From: Paramecium sonneborni
Taxonomy: Eukaryota; Ciliophora; Oligohymenophorea; Peniculida; Parameciidae
Length of the DNA: 64,000 bases
Direction of reading: 5' to 3'
Assembly (NCBI GenBank): GCA_905182985.1
Contig: CAJJDN010000147.1
Coordinates: forward strand, 124,001-188,000
Shown piece by piece: positions 35,777 through 48,878 of the stretch. Position 1 is the stretch's first letter. Each line of letters opens with the position of its first letter. The position numbers were made by a program, and so were the translations under genes. The notes beneath the pieces are model-generated. The model was not told where the DNA came from. It saw nothing but the letters and a program-made list of their open reading frames with translations, and made no database searches.

Positions 35777-36552
35777 TTTATAGAATTTTATTTAATATCC
35801 AAACTATTATATTTACAATTTGAATATTAACAAATTCTATTATTATATTTTACAATTTGAATATTAGCATATTTTATTATCTTTTTAGAATTACAATTAC
35901 AACATATACCATTATTACTATATTTCTAATATTAAACCCATTTAATCATTTTCTTAGCACACTCTATTAATCGCCTTACTCATATCATATACTTTAATAA
36001 AATTAACTTTTTTAGCATCAGCATCAAGGTTTTAAACAATTAAAATCAAATATAAATAAGTATTATTTTTATATACAATAAAATGCATTAGGATTTCTTA
36101 TTAATACTCTATCTATAAATTAGAAAGTTTTATGTTTGAATTTATAAGTAATTATTACTATGTCTAATCTAATTTTTTAACCCTTTAATAATTTTATTAT
36201 ATTTCAAATACTCTTCAACAATTACAACTAAATTAGAAATCTTATTTATTACTTTATTTCCTAAATCTCATCCTTTTTTTTCTTCTTTATTTTAAAATTT
36301 GATTTATCTCAATAATATGCTTTTGAAATCAAATAAATTTATTATGGCTATTTCAAATATTGCATTTAACATTCTTCATACTAAATTTCAAAGTGATTAT
36401 GCTTAGAATTCTTTAAAAAATCTATTTATTTAAATGATATCAATTTTCCTTTAATTAATATTTATCCATTTTAATTTTAATGTAAATACTGAACGGATTG
36501 CAATCAATCTTCAATTTCCCAAATCATTTATTTATATATTATTCCAATTATT
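35558..36552. repeat. 995-bp direct duplication, copy 2
   Basis: Second copy of 34562-35556. It is continuous to the right with unique sequence and with the decayed gene below, whereas copy 1 is continuous to the left with the kinase-like gene. A true genome would then hold one copy. Confidence 0.9.
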
Positions 36553-37389
36553 CATTATAAATCTATCTTATTTTAATTAAATCAGATCATTATAAATATT
36601 ATGTATTGAGTAATTTTAAGAGATTTTAAACATTAATAAGACTTTAGTATAAACATAAGAATCATATATTAACTTAGATTATTTGGTTGTATGATTTTTA
36701 AATTAATTATTGTTAATAAAAAGTAAATTAATTATTAAGACTATTATTTAGTATTAAAAGAATTTATAATTAAATTGTTATTTATATCTAAACAAATTTT
36801 GAATATCTTGAAGTTTATTATTAAAAATTTAATTCTATAAGGTACTTAGCCAAATCATAATGTTCTATTATTAATTTTTGGAGTTTTAATTTAATTAATA
36901 AATTAGTATTATATTAAAGTATCTATTTTTCATTTTTAAATATTTGTTCTCACACTTTTTTTCTTATATGAAGCAAATTGTTTCTATTTCTCTTGATTTA
37001 TTATGTAAATTACTATTTCGATTGGTCATTACTACAAAACAAAATTGCTAACAATATTTGAATTAAGTTTAATTAGAATCAATATAACATTTAATTTAAT
37101 CAGAATTATCTCCAAATTGAGTATAACTAAGCATAAATCTGCATTTTTCGTATTAATTCCAGTCCCTCTATAATTTTATTATCAATAGAGTTTAGAATTT
37201 AATTATCATTTATCTATTCAATTCAAATCAAATAGATCAAATTTCTCTTTAAATTATTAAAACAATTGAAACTCCAGTTAAGTGTTCAACTATTTTAGTA
37301 TAATTGCATTAAACTCAATTCTAAGTTTAGAATTATTAATATTATATTTTTCAACCATCATTTATAGAAGATGCTTTAAATAACTCCTA
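35890..37389 (-). pseudogene. Decayed gene upstream of the kinase-like gene
   Basis: Long coding-like blocks on the minus strand with normal TAA/TAG glutamine use: MMVEKYNINNSKLRIEF from ATG 37371; LNSIDNKIIEGLELIRKMQI; an open frame of about 200 codons around 37130-36520 (QFGDNSDQIKCYIDSNQTQF to MNNWNNIQINDLGN); and further blocks to about 35900 with in-frame TGA. Blocks change frame at least three times with no short GT..AG introns to explain it. The family is unknown. The last part also lies in duplicate copy 1 (about 34895-35556). Confidence 0.5.
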
Positions 37390-37581
37390 ACGCAAAAACC
37401 AAACTCTAAAATAACCACATATAATAATAATAATATTTATTAAACATATAATATATCCTCAAATAAAGAGATGTAGAATATATACATTGGCTTTATAAAT
37501 ATCTTACTGGAGTTACCAAGTATGTGAATAGATAAAATCAACTACAAAATAGCTGTGTAATGAAATAAATAAATAAATGAG

Positions 37582-37956
37582 ATGAGATTTATTTTAAATT
37601 TTATATTTATTCTATCATTCCTCTTTTGTAGTTTTTAAATTAACAGGATAGAAAAAAATGTTAAATTAAGTACAAGCTTACATCTAATTTCAAAATATAT
37701 TTTTCCTTTGAAATGTCAGAAATTCTTATTGCATACAAGTCATTTAGAAATTAGAATTAACTCAAAACCATCTTCTATTTAAAAATTATAAAAATTCTAA
37801 GATTTTGAAAGAAATATGGATAGAATATTAATTGAAGATTATATAATATTACAAACAGAAAGTTATATAGATTTGAAGACTAAAACAATCTATATTCTTC
37901 ACAATAATAGCTTTTTTATTTATTCTCATACTTTACTTAACCATACTAAAAATTGA
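37582..37956 (+). CDS. Possible secreted/membrane protein N-terminus, 124 aa
   Basis: ATG 37582 gives MRFILNFIFILSFLFCSFQI, a strong signal peptide, followed by about 100 residues with clear coding character (CQKFLLHTSHLEIRINSKPS, DFERNMDRILIEDYIIL, KTIYILHNNSFFIYSHTLL) and TGA at 37954-37956. No intron. It may be a small secreted protein or the intact 5' end of a longer decayed gene, because faint coding-like pieces follow. Not recognised. Confidence 0.4.
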
Positions 37957-38635
37957 TTTTTATATATTCAGAATCAAGTAATTTTTTTATCCTTAAGTTG
38001 ATAATATAAATAATAAGTATATTTAGATTTGAAAATACTTTAATTTTGTGATAATATCTATTTTCTATATAATTTTAAGTAACTTTTATTTCTATAACTA
38101 TTTATTCATTTTTATATATTAATTTCCTTTTTTATTTTATTTCTTTTCAAACAAATTTAAGTTAAATTTCAGATCTGTGAATACTTTTTATGAAAATTGT
38201 TTTGTTTAAAATAATTATCACTATATATTAGAAGATAAAAATTAATGGACTTAAATAGAGAAAAATCTTAATTAATGAAGAAAATATAAATTTCTTTATT
38301 AGATAAAGTTTATTCTATAGATTCTTTATTGGATATGAATTCGATGAGAATTATATAAAAAATGATATTTTAGAATATAAAATGAAAAAAAATAATGTTG
38401 AAAATTGATAATAGATAAAATAATATTAATTATAAAAAGAAAACTATTTTTAGAGAATATTTATTAAATAAGTTATAAGGTTTAAATTAGTTATTAGAGA
38501 ATAAATGTTATTTGATTCTTACTTAGATATAAATCAGTTTGCTTGTTCAATATTGATCAAAATTATATAAAATTTGATTGAATTTTTTTAATAGACTAAT
38601 TTTAATATAAATAATTTAATAGAAAATGGAAGATT
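37957..38635. other. Intergenic, weak coding-like fragments
   Basis: About 680 bp of very AT-rich sequence. A 47-codon frame from about 38245 (MDLNREKSQLMKKIQISLLD) ends at TGA, and nothing longer is supported. Possibly more remnant sequence plus the promoter of the next gene. Confidence 0.4.
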
Positions 38636-41600
38636 TGTAGCATACGCTCAAATATGGAGATAATATAATTCTCAGATAAATAGGTGATAATAAAATCTAT
38701 TATCTCCTTGCTAGAAAGGAATAATAATACTTAATGGAAACTAACTTATAAATAAATAATTCATGTACATTTAACATGCATAATTTTCCTTAACATATGG
38801 TGTTCACAATATTTCCTAAATTACTATATGAAGCTTAAAACAAATTTAATTCAGACTATGATTAAAAGTAATTATTGTATAATCAAATGGAAACTGAGAA
38901 AAAATATAATCAAAACTTATTAAAACAAAGTAAAGGATAAAAAGTAATCTATGGAAATACTATTATGCTCTACTAATCTTTAAGTAAAGTGTTTTTGTGT
39001 AGAACTGAAAATAACGATTCGAATTCAAATATAGGCACTAATTTAAATTCTTCAATGTATTTTAAAATAGATCCTGATCCTTTAGCAATTTATATAAAAT
39101 AAGGATCACCAGTTCATTCATATGATTAATTCCTTTTAATTTAAAATGATACTATACTTAAATTCGATACTATTTAAGAAATACCACGACTTCCAGAAAT
39201 TGTTTAATCTAAAAATCCAGATCACAATCCTGAATTTTTTACAATCCCTGCAATCATAGAGAATGAATATTAATTTAAATTTTATAGAGCCTAATACAAA
39301 TAATTTGCAACTAATACAAGAGAATAAACAAGTCATAACACTCTTTAAGCAATTGTTTTATCGTAATAGAAAGATATTAATCATCTTCATTATGGTTAAT
39401 ATGTTAGGATTGTTGAGGAACATTAAGAACATCGAATTAATAAAGGATATTTAATATCTACTATTAATGCAATAGGCTGTTATCCTGCAATATATTTATA
39501 GATTAACCGTAGACAAAATGGTGACTCAATAGATAAAGTTTCCTCTATATTTTAAATTGTGCCAGAAACTGACTAAAAATATAGTGAAGAAATTTAATTT
39601 AATGTTGGTAATAAACCTAATTTAGTTGGTTATACATAATTCTTATTAAGACATCTACTTACAGGTGAATATTTAAGAATAAATCCTTGGAAGTGGAATA
39701 AATTATAATTATCTAAAGAAATTAATAATAAATATAGATAAATGGGATCTAATTCTAATAAAAAATTAAATGAATAACCTAAATCTGTTGCATCTAAAAA
39801 TATGCCTGGTGTCCAATTATATCAGAATTTAATAAATTAAAATTCTAATTAATAAAATAGTTCATAAATTTAATAAGATGATCCTTTATTTAAGGATCAT
39901 TAATTATTATTTATTACTAAATTAGGAAATAATCCTATTATTTATAAAGATTAATTACCATTTACAACTGATATAAATTTTAATATTGTTACTAAAAATG
40001 GAAAATGTCCAATTGAAGTTGATTCTTAAGAATAAGAAGAAAGTTATACAATTTAATTAATTACTAAATTAGCAATGTTTAATCAGTATGAAGAAGAAAA
40101 TGATGAATAAATTTTAAATCGACAATTAGAAGAGGAATGGGTTTAAATGATCCCAGAATTAGATTAATATTCAAAAAATAATAAATAATAATAATTTTCA
40201 TAATCTGAAAAAGAAGTGTTAGAATTTATTAAAATGGAAAAGAAAATATAAGCAAAAAATAAAGTTGATATGAAACATTATAAAGCTGATTATTAAACAT
40301 TTCAACCTATGTTTATTCAGTTAAATCCTTTTAATACTTAATATTTAGATGTTTTAGCAAGTGAAGATTTTTCTGGTTCTAATTTTAAATTTGAGACAGT
40401 CGATTAATCAGAAATAGAAGAATTAAGTGAAATATTAGGATTATTATATCCGCTTATATCATTAGCTAAGAATTCTATATAATTATCAACACTTAAATTT
40501 AAATTTTCTAATCCTAAATTTAAAGAATCAAAGGAATGAAAAGACATTACTTCTTAATTTTTAAAATTTTAAGCCTAAGCTGTTTAAAATGTAAATTAAG
40601 CTGTAAAATCTCTAATAAAAATAATGTTATGGTTAAAGGCTATTGATGAATCTTTAGCCTAAGAAAATATAATTGCCGAACCAATAACTAGAAGATAATG
40701 TATGGCAATAGAAATTGGATGTATTGATTATGTAAACAAGATCATTTATGAATTAAATATAAATGAATTATTATATCAAAATTAGGATTAAATACTTTAA
40801 CATGAACATTCATAAGAAATTAACTCATTAATAGATGCTTTATCTTCTTTTTTATAATTAGTGTGTAATAATTCAACAACAAATTCTATTTATATATTGT
40901 AATGGTATAATTTATATAAGCACATTTTGTTGAATAAATAAGTAAATGATAAAATGAGATTAGATATTCTAATCATTTAATTATTTCAATAAACTGATAT
41001 GCTTGCATCATTTGAAAGTGAACTCAGTTAAATAGTTTATTTATTTAAATTCACTAATTACTAAAAAAATATTTTAAATTTATTAATTGCTTTTTGTTAA
41101 TTTACAGAATTTAGAAATAAGTAAGGAATTAAAGATATGGTAGAAATTATATTTTAAGAAAATAAATATTCTATATTTTCCAAAATAGTTTTTGATGGAA
41201 ATATTCAATTAATGTTAAAAGAATGTACTTCTGATTAATAAAAAAGTTTTATGATAGAAAGTTTAAATTTTCCAAATAAAAGTGCATTAAAGGATTATAT
41301 AATATCTTGTGCAAGATTAGTATCAGAAATATCTAAATCTTCTTCAACTTTAACTTTATAATAAATAAATGATTTATTTCCTTTTAAAACTATAGCAAAA
41401 ATTATTTAAGATATTTAAATATCATCTTAAACTAAATTTTATTTCTTAGTGCTTTTTTAAAATTCTTACATGGCTGAACACTTTTAACCTTTACCTAGAA
41501 TTTAATTACCATAATACTTAAAAATGGTAGTTAGATAAGACATAGGAAAGGGATTATTAGGTTTATTTAAGAAAGAACAGAGTTCTATTGTATTATTTCC

Positions 41601-44600
41601 TTTTGCTTAAAAAAAAATATCTAATTTATTTAAGAAAGTTTAATAGAGATATTTAGTAGAAGGAGATGATTCAATTGATTTTTGGTTATTTTTATCTGAG
41701 TTTATAACCCAGTTTTAGAAAAGAAAAACAATTTATGAAATAAAAGGAGAAGATCATACATATATGAAGTAATTGATTCTAACTTTTTTAGAATTCTTAA
41801 GTAGAGGTCTTTTAATTGAATATTTATAAGATGATCATAATTTTTATGACATCTAGCATAAGTTTATAGAATTTTTAAAGAATTCTGTAGCATCAGTTAC
41901 TTTATAGGAAAAGTATATAAAACATACATACTAAAAATACTAAGATGCTTGGGATTATCTTTTTGAGAACACAGTAGCGTAGAGAAACTCTGGAATAACA
42001 ATATATTCGAAAAGTATGATTTGGTTAGTTGAGTTAATTGAAATTTTGATATATTTAGAACAATTTTAGTAATCAAGAATGGTTGATTAATTTATAATAT
42101 CAGAAGATAATTATGTAATATTTGATGATTTATTATATTTATAAAAATTTGCAAAGTATTAAAAATATGCTGATGAAATATAGAAATTAAGATAAGCAAA
42201 AGATATGTTGATAACTTAAGAATTAACTAATATTTTAGAGGAATGTTCTTATGCAAGGAAAACAATTATTCTTGAATATATGAGAGGGATTAAATAATTA
42301 GATATAAATTTGGTTTAATCCTTGATTGATTTGTTAATTTTAAATTAAATAAGATTATCTGCTAAAGTAATTGAATTTTTGTGGCTAATTTATTCGAGTA
42401 GAAGTAATTTCTTAAATACTATAAATTAAACTATTCTAATTTAATCTTTTGATTAACGAGATCTTTAATTATCTGTTAATTAAAATATTTTTAATGATTT
42501 TTCAAATATATATTGGAAACTTCATTTTGCATCCATTGATTTAATATAATCTTTAGAAAGAGATTCTAGTCAATATTATGAAACGATAAATGATGTTCTA
42601 TCAGAAATTTTATTGATATTCTTTCCTAATTATGCTCCTAAATCAGATTAAGAAGAAAAGATTGATAAAAGCAAAGTTCAATAAGAAATATCAGCAGTAG
42701 ATTAAAAAATATCACATCAAGATATTGATTTAATTGATTAATCTTAACATATGAAAGAGTAATAATAAGCAGAATAATTTTAATCATAAAAATCTGTTAC
42801 TATGGATTCAACTTAAAAATATGTTTGGAAAATTAATAATTCATTTTCACTTGATGTTAATACAATTTATTAAAGATAAAAATTATTAAGATATTTAGGT
42901 TTTCATGAATTAATTAAAAAATTAATAGAAAATTTAATTTCTGACAGCAGGAATTATTTTTAGAAAAAACAATGTTGATAAAAAAGTTTACTAAACAAAA
43001 ACTTAAATCCTAGAGAAGAGTATATTGATTCTCATTTATTTTGTTATTAGAAATAAAGAAAATCAAGAATTATTATTAAATCTAGAAAAGAATAAGGATC
43101 AATTTTTATATGAAATGTCTAATTTAGAAATAAAATATAATTTAGAAATAAAATAGTAACAAACTCTGATTTAGATCTTTTTCGCAGAATTATTCAGAGA
43201 TAATTATAATATCTTATTTTCTTTAGAAAAATACAATGATGAAAATACTGTTTTGCCTTAATTATTTTCTAATTTTTATAGGAAATTCTAATATTAAAAT
43301 TATGAAGCTTGTATTTACTTTTTATAATTTTTGTAAATATTACTGAAAGTGAAAGAGAATGATGTAGTGTAAAATTATTATGTAATTGTTTAATTATTTA
43401 TGAATAAATAAAATTTAAATAAATTTAATAAATTTGCTAAAGATATTGAATTATTAATGACTACTATTTAATAAATGAAAATAGAATAATTCTATACAGC
43501 TACTCATGCTTTTGAAAATTAATAACATTTAAATCATTAAAAACCTATGCATTTTGATAGTTTTATAGAAATGCCAACAGAAATACTTTTTTTTAAAGAA
43601 TTAATAAGATTGTTGAGAATAATATGTTCAAAAAGATCGGGATTAGTAAATGATTTTATAAAAAAAATATTTCCAATATCAAGAATGGCAGAAATGATTC
43701 AAAAAATTGATGAATGGTATCCACTAAAATATGAATTATTGCTTTATTTTTAATGTATTTTTTTAGATAATTTATAACATTTGGATTTTGAAGAAAAACA
43801 AGAACTTGTTAAAATAATTAAAGATACAATATTTAAACAAATTATTGTAAGTTTTGTAGAAAACAAGAATTTAAAAAAATTTGCAGAAACAAAACTTATG
43901 AATAGCACTATCATTAATATTTTTGGAATTAGAAATTAATATTCAAATTAAGAATTTATTATGTCTGTGTAATATAAAAAATCAAGTTTTATTTATATAA
44001 TATTTGGAGTTCTTAATGTAATTAAATAATTCATTAAGAAATTATATCCAAAATATTTCTAATTAGAAAAACAAGAATACTTTGATGATAAAATTTAAAA
44101 TGAAATTGTTTATAATGCTCAAAATATTTATGATGATATTCTTAGAGCAAAAGATTTCACTTAAGATGGATATGAAAATCCTGGTATAATGAGAAATACA
44201 ATAAATAAGGGAGAGAGTGGATAACAAGTGATCAACTTAACTCATAAGTAAGTATCTAGTCATTAAAATCAATAAAATTAAGAATTAAGTAAAAATGAAT
44301 AAAATAAAGATAATATCATTAGAATAATAGAAATAACCAATTCCTTTTAATAATAAGATCTAGCATTTTAATTATTAAGAAATGATTTTTAAATAAATGA
44401 TTAAATAATATTAGAGAAGTGGACAAACTCTATTAAGCCATAAAGAACAAAATTAATAGATGAACATCTTGTTACTTCTGAAAGAGAAAATGAAATTTTA
44501 TAATTAATTAATCTTATCATTACTTTAAAAAGGGATGACACAGAAAAATTTTAAAAAATGATTACTTCTTTAATTAGAATATTTCCTGAAAGTTCTGTAT

Positions 44601-46796
44601 CTTCATCTATTAAACTTAAATCAGTTAAAATTATCAGAAAGTTATCAAATTATAAAGAAGATACTTAAATATCAAAATCTATTCTAAAAGATTTAGAATA
44701 ATTAGGACTTACTGATTATCTTTGTGATTTAATTAAATATGAAAATGATTAAGAATTAAAATTAGAGTATATTAAGGCTTTTGTTGATTACATAGATAAT
44801 TCATCAAGGGAATTATAAAATTCATTTCTTTCATATTTATAAAGAGATTAATATAATACTTTTATCATATCTTTATAAAATTTTATTACTTAAATGTTTT
44901 AAGATTTAAGAATGACTGAAATATCAAAAATTGAAAGAAATAATAGAAACATTAATAAAATATTAAATAATAAAATAAATGGATGCATTCTTATATTTGA
45001 ATTATTTAGATTAGGATGTTAAGATCATTTTACAGAAATGTAAAATTTTCTTAGACATCAAGTCAATAGTAAATAACCAGTAAATTTTATTATGTTTACA
45101 GTTGAATTATTTGAGAAATATGTAGAAATTAAGAATGAAGATAATGTAGCATTAGGATAGAAATTATTGGATTTTTTGATTGAATATGTTTAAGGTCCTT
45201 GTTTAGAAAATTAAATGGAACTTTGTAAATCCACAAAAATCTTAGAGGTTCTAGAACGAATTATACTTTAATAAAGTATAGATTAAAATAGGTTTTAGAA
45301 AAAAGATATAGTGTTTTCAAGTTTATAAAGTAAAGTATTTTTACTTTTTTCATTTTTAATGGAGGGAAACAGTAACAAAAAATGTCAAAAATCTAGCGAA
45401 GTAACTTTTGGGAAATGAACCATGAATTAATAATTTTACCCAATAAAAACAATATAAGATGTAATAAATAGTTTATTAAATATTTTTTATAATTATATTT
45501 TATTAAATTCTAAAAAATTTGCCAAGATCTGCGACTTTCACTTTTAAAACATTAGTTAAAACTCAAATTGACGAAGCGATTTGAACCTTTGATGGAAATG
45601 GTACATATTATGAAATTAAGAAAGATTGGTGTAAGATTTAATAATAACTTTATTGCCCTTATAATAGATATTCTAGTAACTATCAATGACACTAAAGAAT
45701 AAAAAGTTGTTGCCGCAAAGTTATTAGTTATAATTGATCTAATTATATATGGAGTCATAATGTTAACTTGGATTTTTATTCGAATGCAATTAGTATATAT
45801 TAGAAGTTTTAAGGAAGTTTAGGATTTTATTAAACTAAACTATCTGAAAAAAAATCAATAATAGTAACAACAACAAAAAATGAATTAAAAAACATTAATT
45901 TATCCTTTTTCAATTTCTTTGTTATAATCATTTTTAATAATAAGGAGAATGTTTTTTAGCAATTATACATTTTATTGGTTTTTATTGCTTGTAATAAATT
46001 TATTAGGTTTGTTTTATAATAATTTTTTTTATGGATTATTATTATCAAATATAATTGATCACTCTTAGGTATTGAAAATGTGAAAAAAGTATTTCACTTA
46101 ATTAAAAATAATTATTAATGACAACTTTATTAGGAGTTTCAATAATATAATGTTTATATTTAAATATAAGGTACAGATTTTCTATGTCTAGTTTTGTAAT
46201 CCATTAAGGTTTGAGAGGAGGTGGAGGAATAGGAGAAATTTAGATTTTCCTCCTAGTCATTCTAATTTTAATTCTATTCTCAAAGAAGGTTAGTTTTTTG
46301 ATTCTCATCAACTTCATTTGGTGCAATATAATTTTTGGTATCATTATTGACATTTTTGCAGAATTAAGAGATTAAAAGAATTAAAAAGGTATTTTATATT
46401 TAAATATTCAATTAGATTTTGATTCCTTAAATAGATGTTATATAAGTGATTTAACTAGAACTATATTTGAAAATGAAGGTATTTAATTTTATAATCATGT
46501 GTAAAAGTATCATAATCCTTGGGATTAATTTGCATATCTTCTTTATTAAATTAAAGCTGAACATACAGGAACAGAATCCCATGTTTATAGTAAATTCTTA
46601 GAAAATGATATCAACTGGTTACCAATTAAAAAAGCTTTAGATTTAGATTTAATAGCAGAATAGTCAAAATTAACAATAGATTTAAATACAGATGATCATA
46701 AATAAAAGTCTTTACATTATAAATATTATAAATAATCATTTTTTTTTGAAAAAGTTTTCTAATTTCATAGAACCAACTCCTGCTGATTAAGTTTTT
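38636..46796 (+). pseudogene. IP3/ryanodine-receptor-like Ca2+-release channel with multiple lesions
   Basis: About 2,700 codons of recognisable channel. The N-terminal beta-trefoil/MIR region starts MEDLQHTLKYGDNIILRQIG with YGNTIMLYQSLSKVFLCRTE; long RIH-like helical regions follow; the C-terminus has membrane segments, pore LRGGGGIGEI, FGIIIDIFAELRDQKNQ and YTGxES-like HTGTESHVYSKF. No introns were found. Lesions: in-frame TGA 40537-40539; +1 shift near 42960-42975 at a run of A; -1 shifts near 45376-45382, 46075-46080 and about 46115. No GT..AG intron repairs them. The pore reads GGGGIGE where the family has GGGVGD, and the usual C-terminal CxxC is CYIS. Paramecium has a large family of such CRC channels. 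I read this as a young pseudogene; sequencing indels are the alternative. The end overlaps the convergent POLD3-like gene. Confidence 0.82.
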
Positions 46797-47699
46797 GGTT
46801 TTGAAGTTTTATTAGTTTATATCATTGATGGTTAAGAAGGCTAAATTTCTTAGATATTTTTTTTAATGTCTTTGATGGGTTCTTCAATTATGGGATCATT
46901 TTTAATAACTATTTCTTCAATGATAGGTAATTAGTTAGTATCATTATTTTGATTTTAAGGATTTTAACTTTATGATTAATTTTATTGTTTGCTCTTTAAT
47001 ATAATTTTAGGTTTTTTAATTACTGGATCTTGCTTTAATTTTGAATCATTGTCAATAGTTTCTTAGACTATATTATTATTTTCATTAATTGTTTTTAAGG
47101 AATTATTTTAGATAGGATCAGCTGATTTAAGTTATTTTTATAAATTAGCTTAAGTATTTATATCTGAAGAATCATTTTTTCTTTTATGATCTAATCCATC
47201 TACTTTTTTATTGACTACTACTTTTTATGATTCTACTACCATAGCTTAAACTAAACTTGATAAATTGACTTCATGAACTGTAACTTTTAAAGGTTCTTAT
47301 CCACTAAAAATATATATATTGAATTAGAATACCAAAACACAGGTGGAAAAAGGTCTTCATCTACAATTTAATTTTTATCAGCCAAAGCATATAATGATAT
47401 ATCTTAAATTTTCATATCTTTATTAATTTGATTTGCAGATAATAATGAACTAACAAGTCCAATTCCATCATTTGATTTTTACAAAACAGTGAAAACAGCA
47501 TCAACTTCATCAATATGGTTTTCATAATATTTATTAAAAATTCTAAAATGAATAGAAACACAAGAAATACTAAATAGCTTGAAGTCTTTTATTAGGAAAT
47601 GCTTATAATAAATGAGTTCTAGTCACCTATTTTCTTAATTATCATTACCATTCTATCTTAACGCACCTAATAATCAATATAAGAATATATATCGTCCAT
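46736..47699 (-). CDS. POLD3: DNA polymerase delta subunit 3-like protein
   Basis: 294 aa with three introns (22, 28, 29 nt). The N-terminal ~110 residues (MDDIYSYIDYQVRQDRMVTR, LLQAFPNKRLQAIQIF, AVFTVLQKS, LYALADKNQIVDED) fit the winged-helix part of POLD3/Cdc27. A long K/N/Q-rich tail follows, and the extreme C-terminus GSMKLENFFKKK is a PIP-box-like motif (x-x-x-L-x-x-F-F) that would bind PCNA, though the leading Gln is Ser. POLD3 links polymerase delta to the sliding clamp. N-terminal similarity alone is modest; the position and form of the PIP motif make the call. Confidence 0.68.
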
Positions 47700-47791
47700 T
47701 TTGATAGCAAATAGGCGGGAAGAAATATTTTAATTATTTAATAAAGATATAAATACTATACTTGATTTATAGTAAAAATAACATATCATTT

Positions 47792-48661
47792 TCATAACTT
47801 CTTTTGAATCTAAATCCATTTTTTATGTTTTTTTGGAAAATGATGTTGTTACCATACTTTTGTAGTAATCTTTTTATGTTTATCATGTAATCTCTATTAA
47901 AAACGTATTTCTGACTAATCAGTATTGTGATACAAATTTCGAATGCCTTCGTCTAATTATTCTTAAGTTAAGATTTAAAGAGTATCGATATGCATTTCTT
48001 CAATATCTTTAAGTTTATAATAATTAGATTTCACTTATTATTTTAATACTTCATCATCTTATTTCTTTTTGTCATATCTCCTTTATAATTATAGTAATTT
48101 GCCTTCTGTATTAATAATGGCCATTAATTTATTTTCTCTATCTGCATCCTCAACAATGGTGCTAAGTTAAGATTAATCTGTAGAAATTCTGTTTCTAATT
48201 TTAAGACAATTCTCTTTCGCCTCAATCTTTTTCAATTCTCCTAAGAGATATCTCCTTCTCTTTGTCATTAAATCTAATTGTTTATAGATTCATAACTGTT
48301 TACTTTTATCATCTGCTAACTTCTCAACTTGCTTATTGAGATAATTATTAAGATAATCATTCTTCTTTTGAATTTACAAATCTTCTCTTATATGTTATTC
48401 CAACACATCTTTACTTTAAGATCCATTTAATGAAATATTGGCAGCTTTAGTTAGATTCATTAAAGCAATATCTGAAAGACTCTTACGATATAATGGATTA
48501 TCATCAACATCCATTAGTAATGAATTAATTATTCCTGTTGATTTCACTTCGGGAAGAGAATCTCTACTTACTAAAATAGTCTTTTTTCGTTTTAGTTCTT
48601 CTTGTTTAATTAATTCTGCTCTCATAGCATCCCCTAATTCTGTAATTAATAATCTATTCAT
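47792..48661 (-). CDS. Coiled-coil protein
   Basis: 279 aa with one 30-nt intron. Start MNRLLITELGDAMRAELIKQ. Charged helical stretches QIQKKNDYLNNYLNKQVEKL and LLGELKKIEAKENCLKI predict a coiled coil across the middle. The intron is a multiple of three and contains an in-frame TGA (48290-48292), so unspliced message would stop there; removing it joins LADDK to NLMTKRRRYLLGEL. No motif identifies a family. It may be cytoskeletal. Confidence 0.75.
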
Positions 48662-48878
48662 TTTAATGTCGAATATTAAATTATTATGAAACGATTCATT
48701 CTATATGAAATGTAAACAGTAAAGTTTCAACTAAATTAATCAAAGTAATTAGATTCATTTTTGTAATACTTACTATTAAAGATTAATTGATATATGTATA
48801 AGAATTTCAATAATTTTATTTTACTAATATAAAGAAATTTAGTGATTAAAATTTAATGTGTGATATTAATAATTATAA

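Noticed and set aside
34562..36552. Biological tandem duplication of the kinase 5' end
   Set aside because: Identity seems total and the copies abut a lone N, so an unmerged contig overlap is far more likely.
40537..40539. Selenocysteine at the in-frame TGA of the channel
   Set aside because: Ca2+-release channels have no known Sec site here, no cysteine context is seen, and other lesions show the gene is simply damaged.
42950..46130. Programmed ribosomal frameshifting in the channel gene
   Set aside because: The shifts are in both directions and at unrelated sequences, with no common slippery motif, so decay or sequencing error is simpler.
48290..48292. Premature stop or recoded TGA in the coiled-coil gene
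   Set aside because: A 30-nt GTA..TAG intron covers it exactly and the rest of the frame is continuous.
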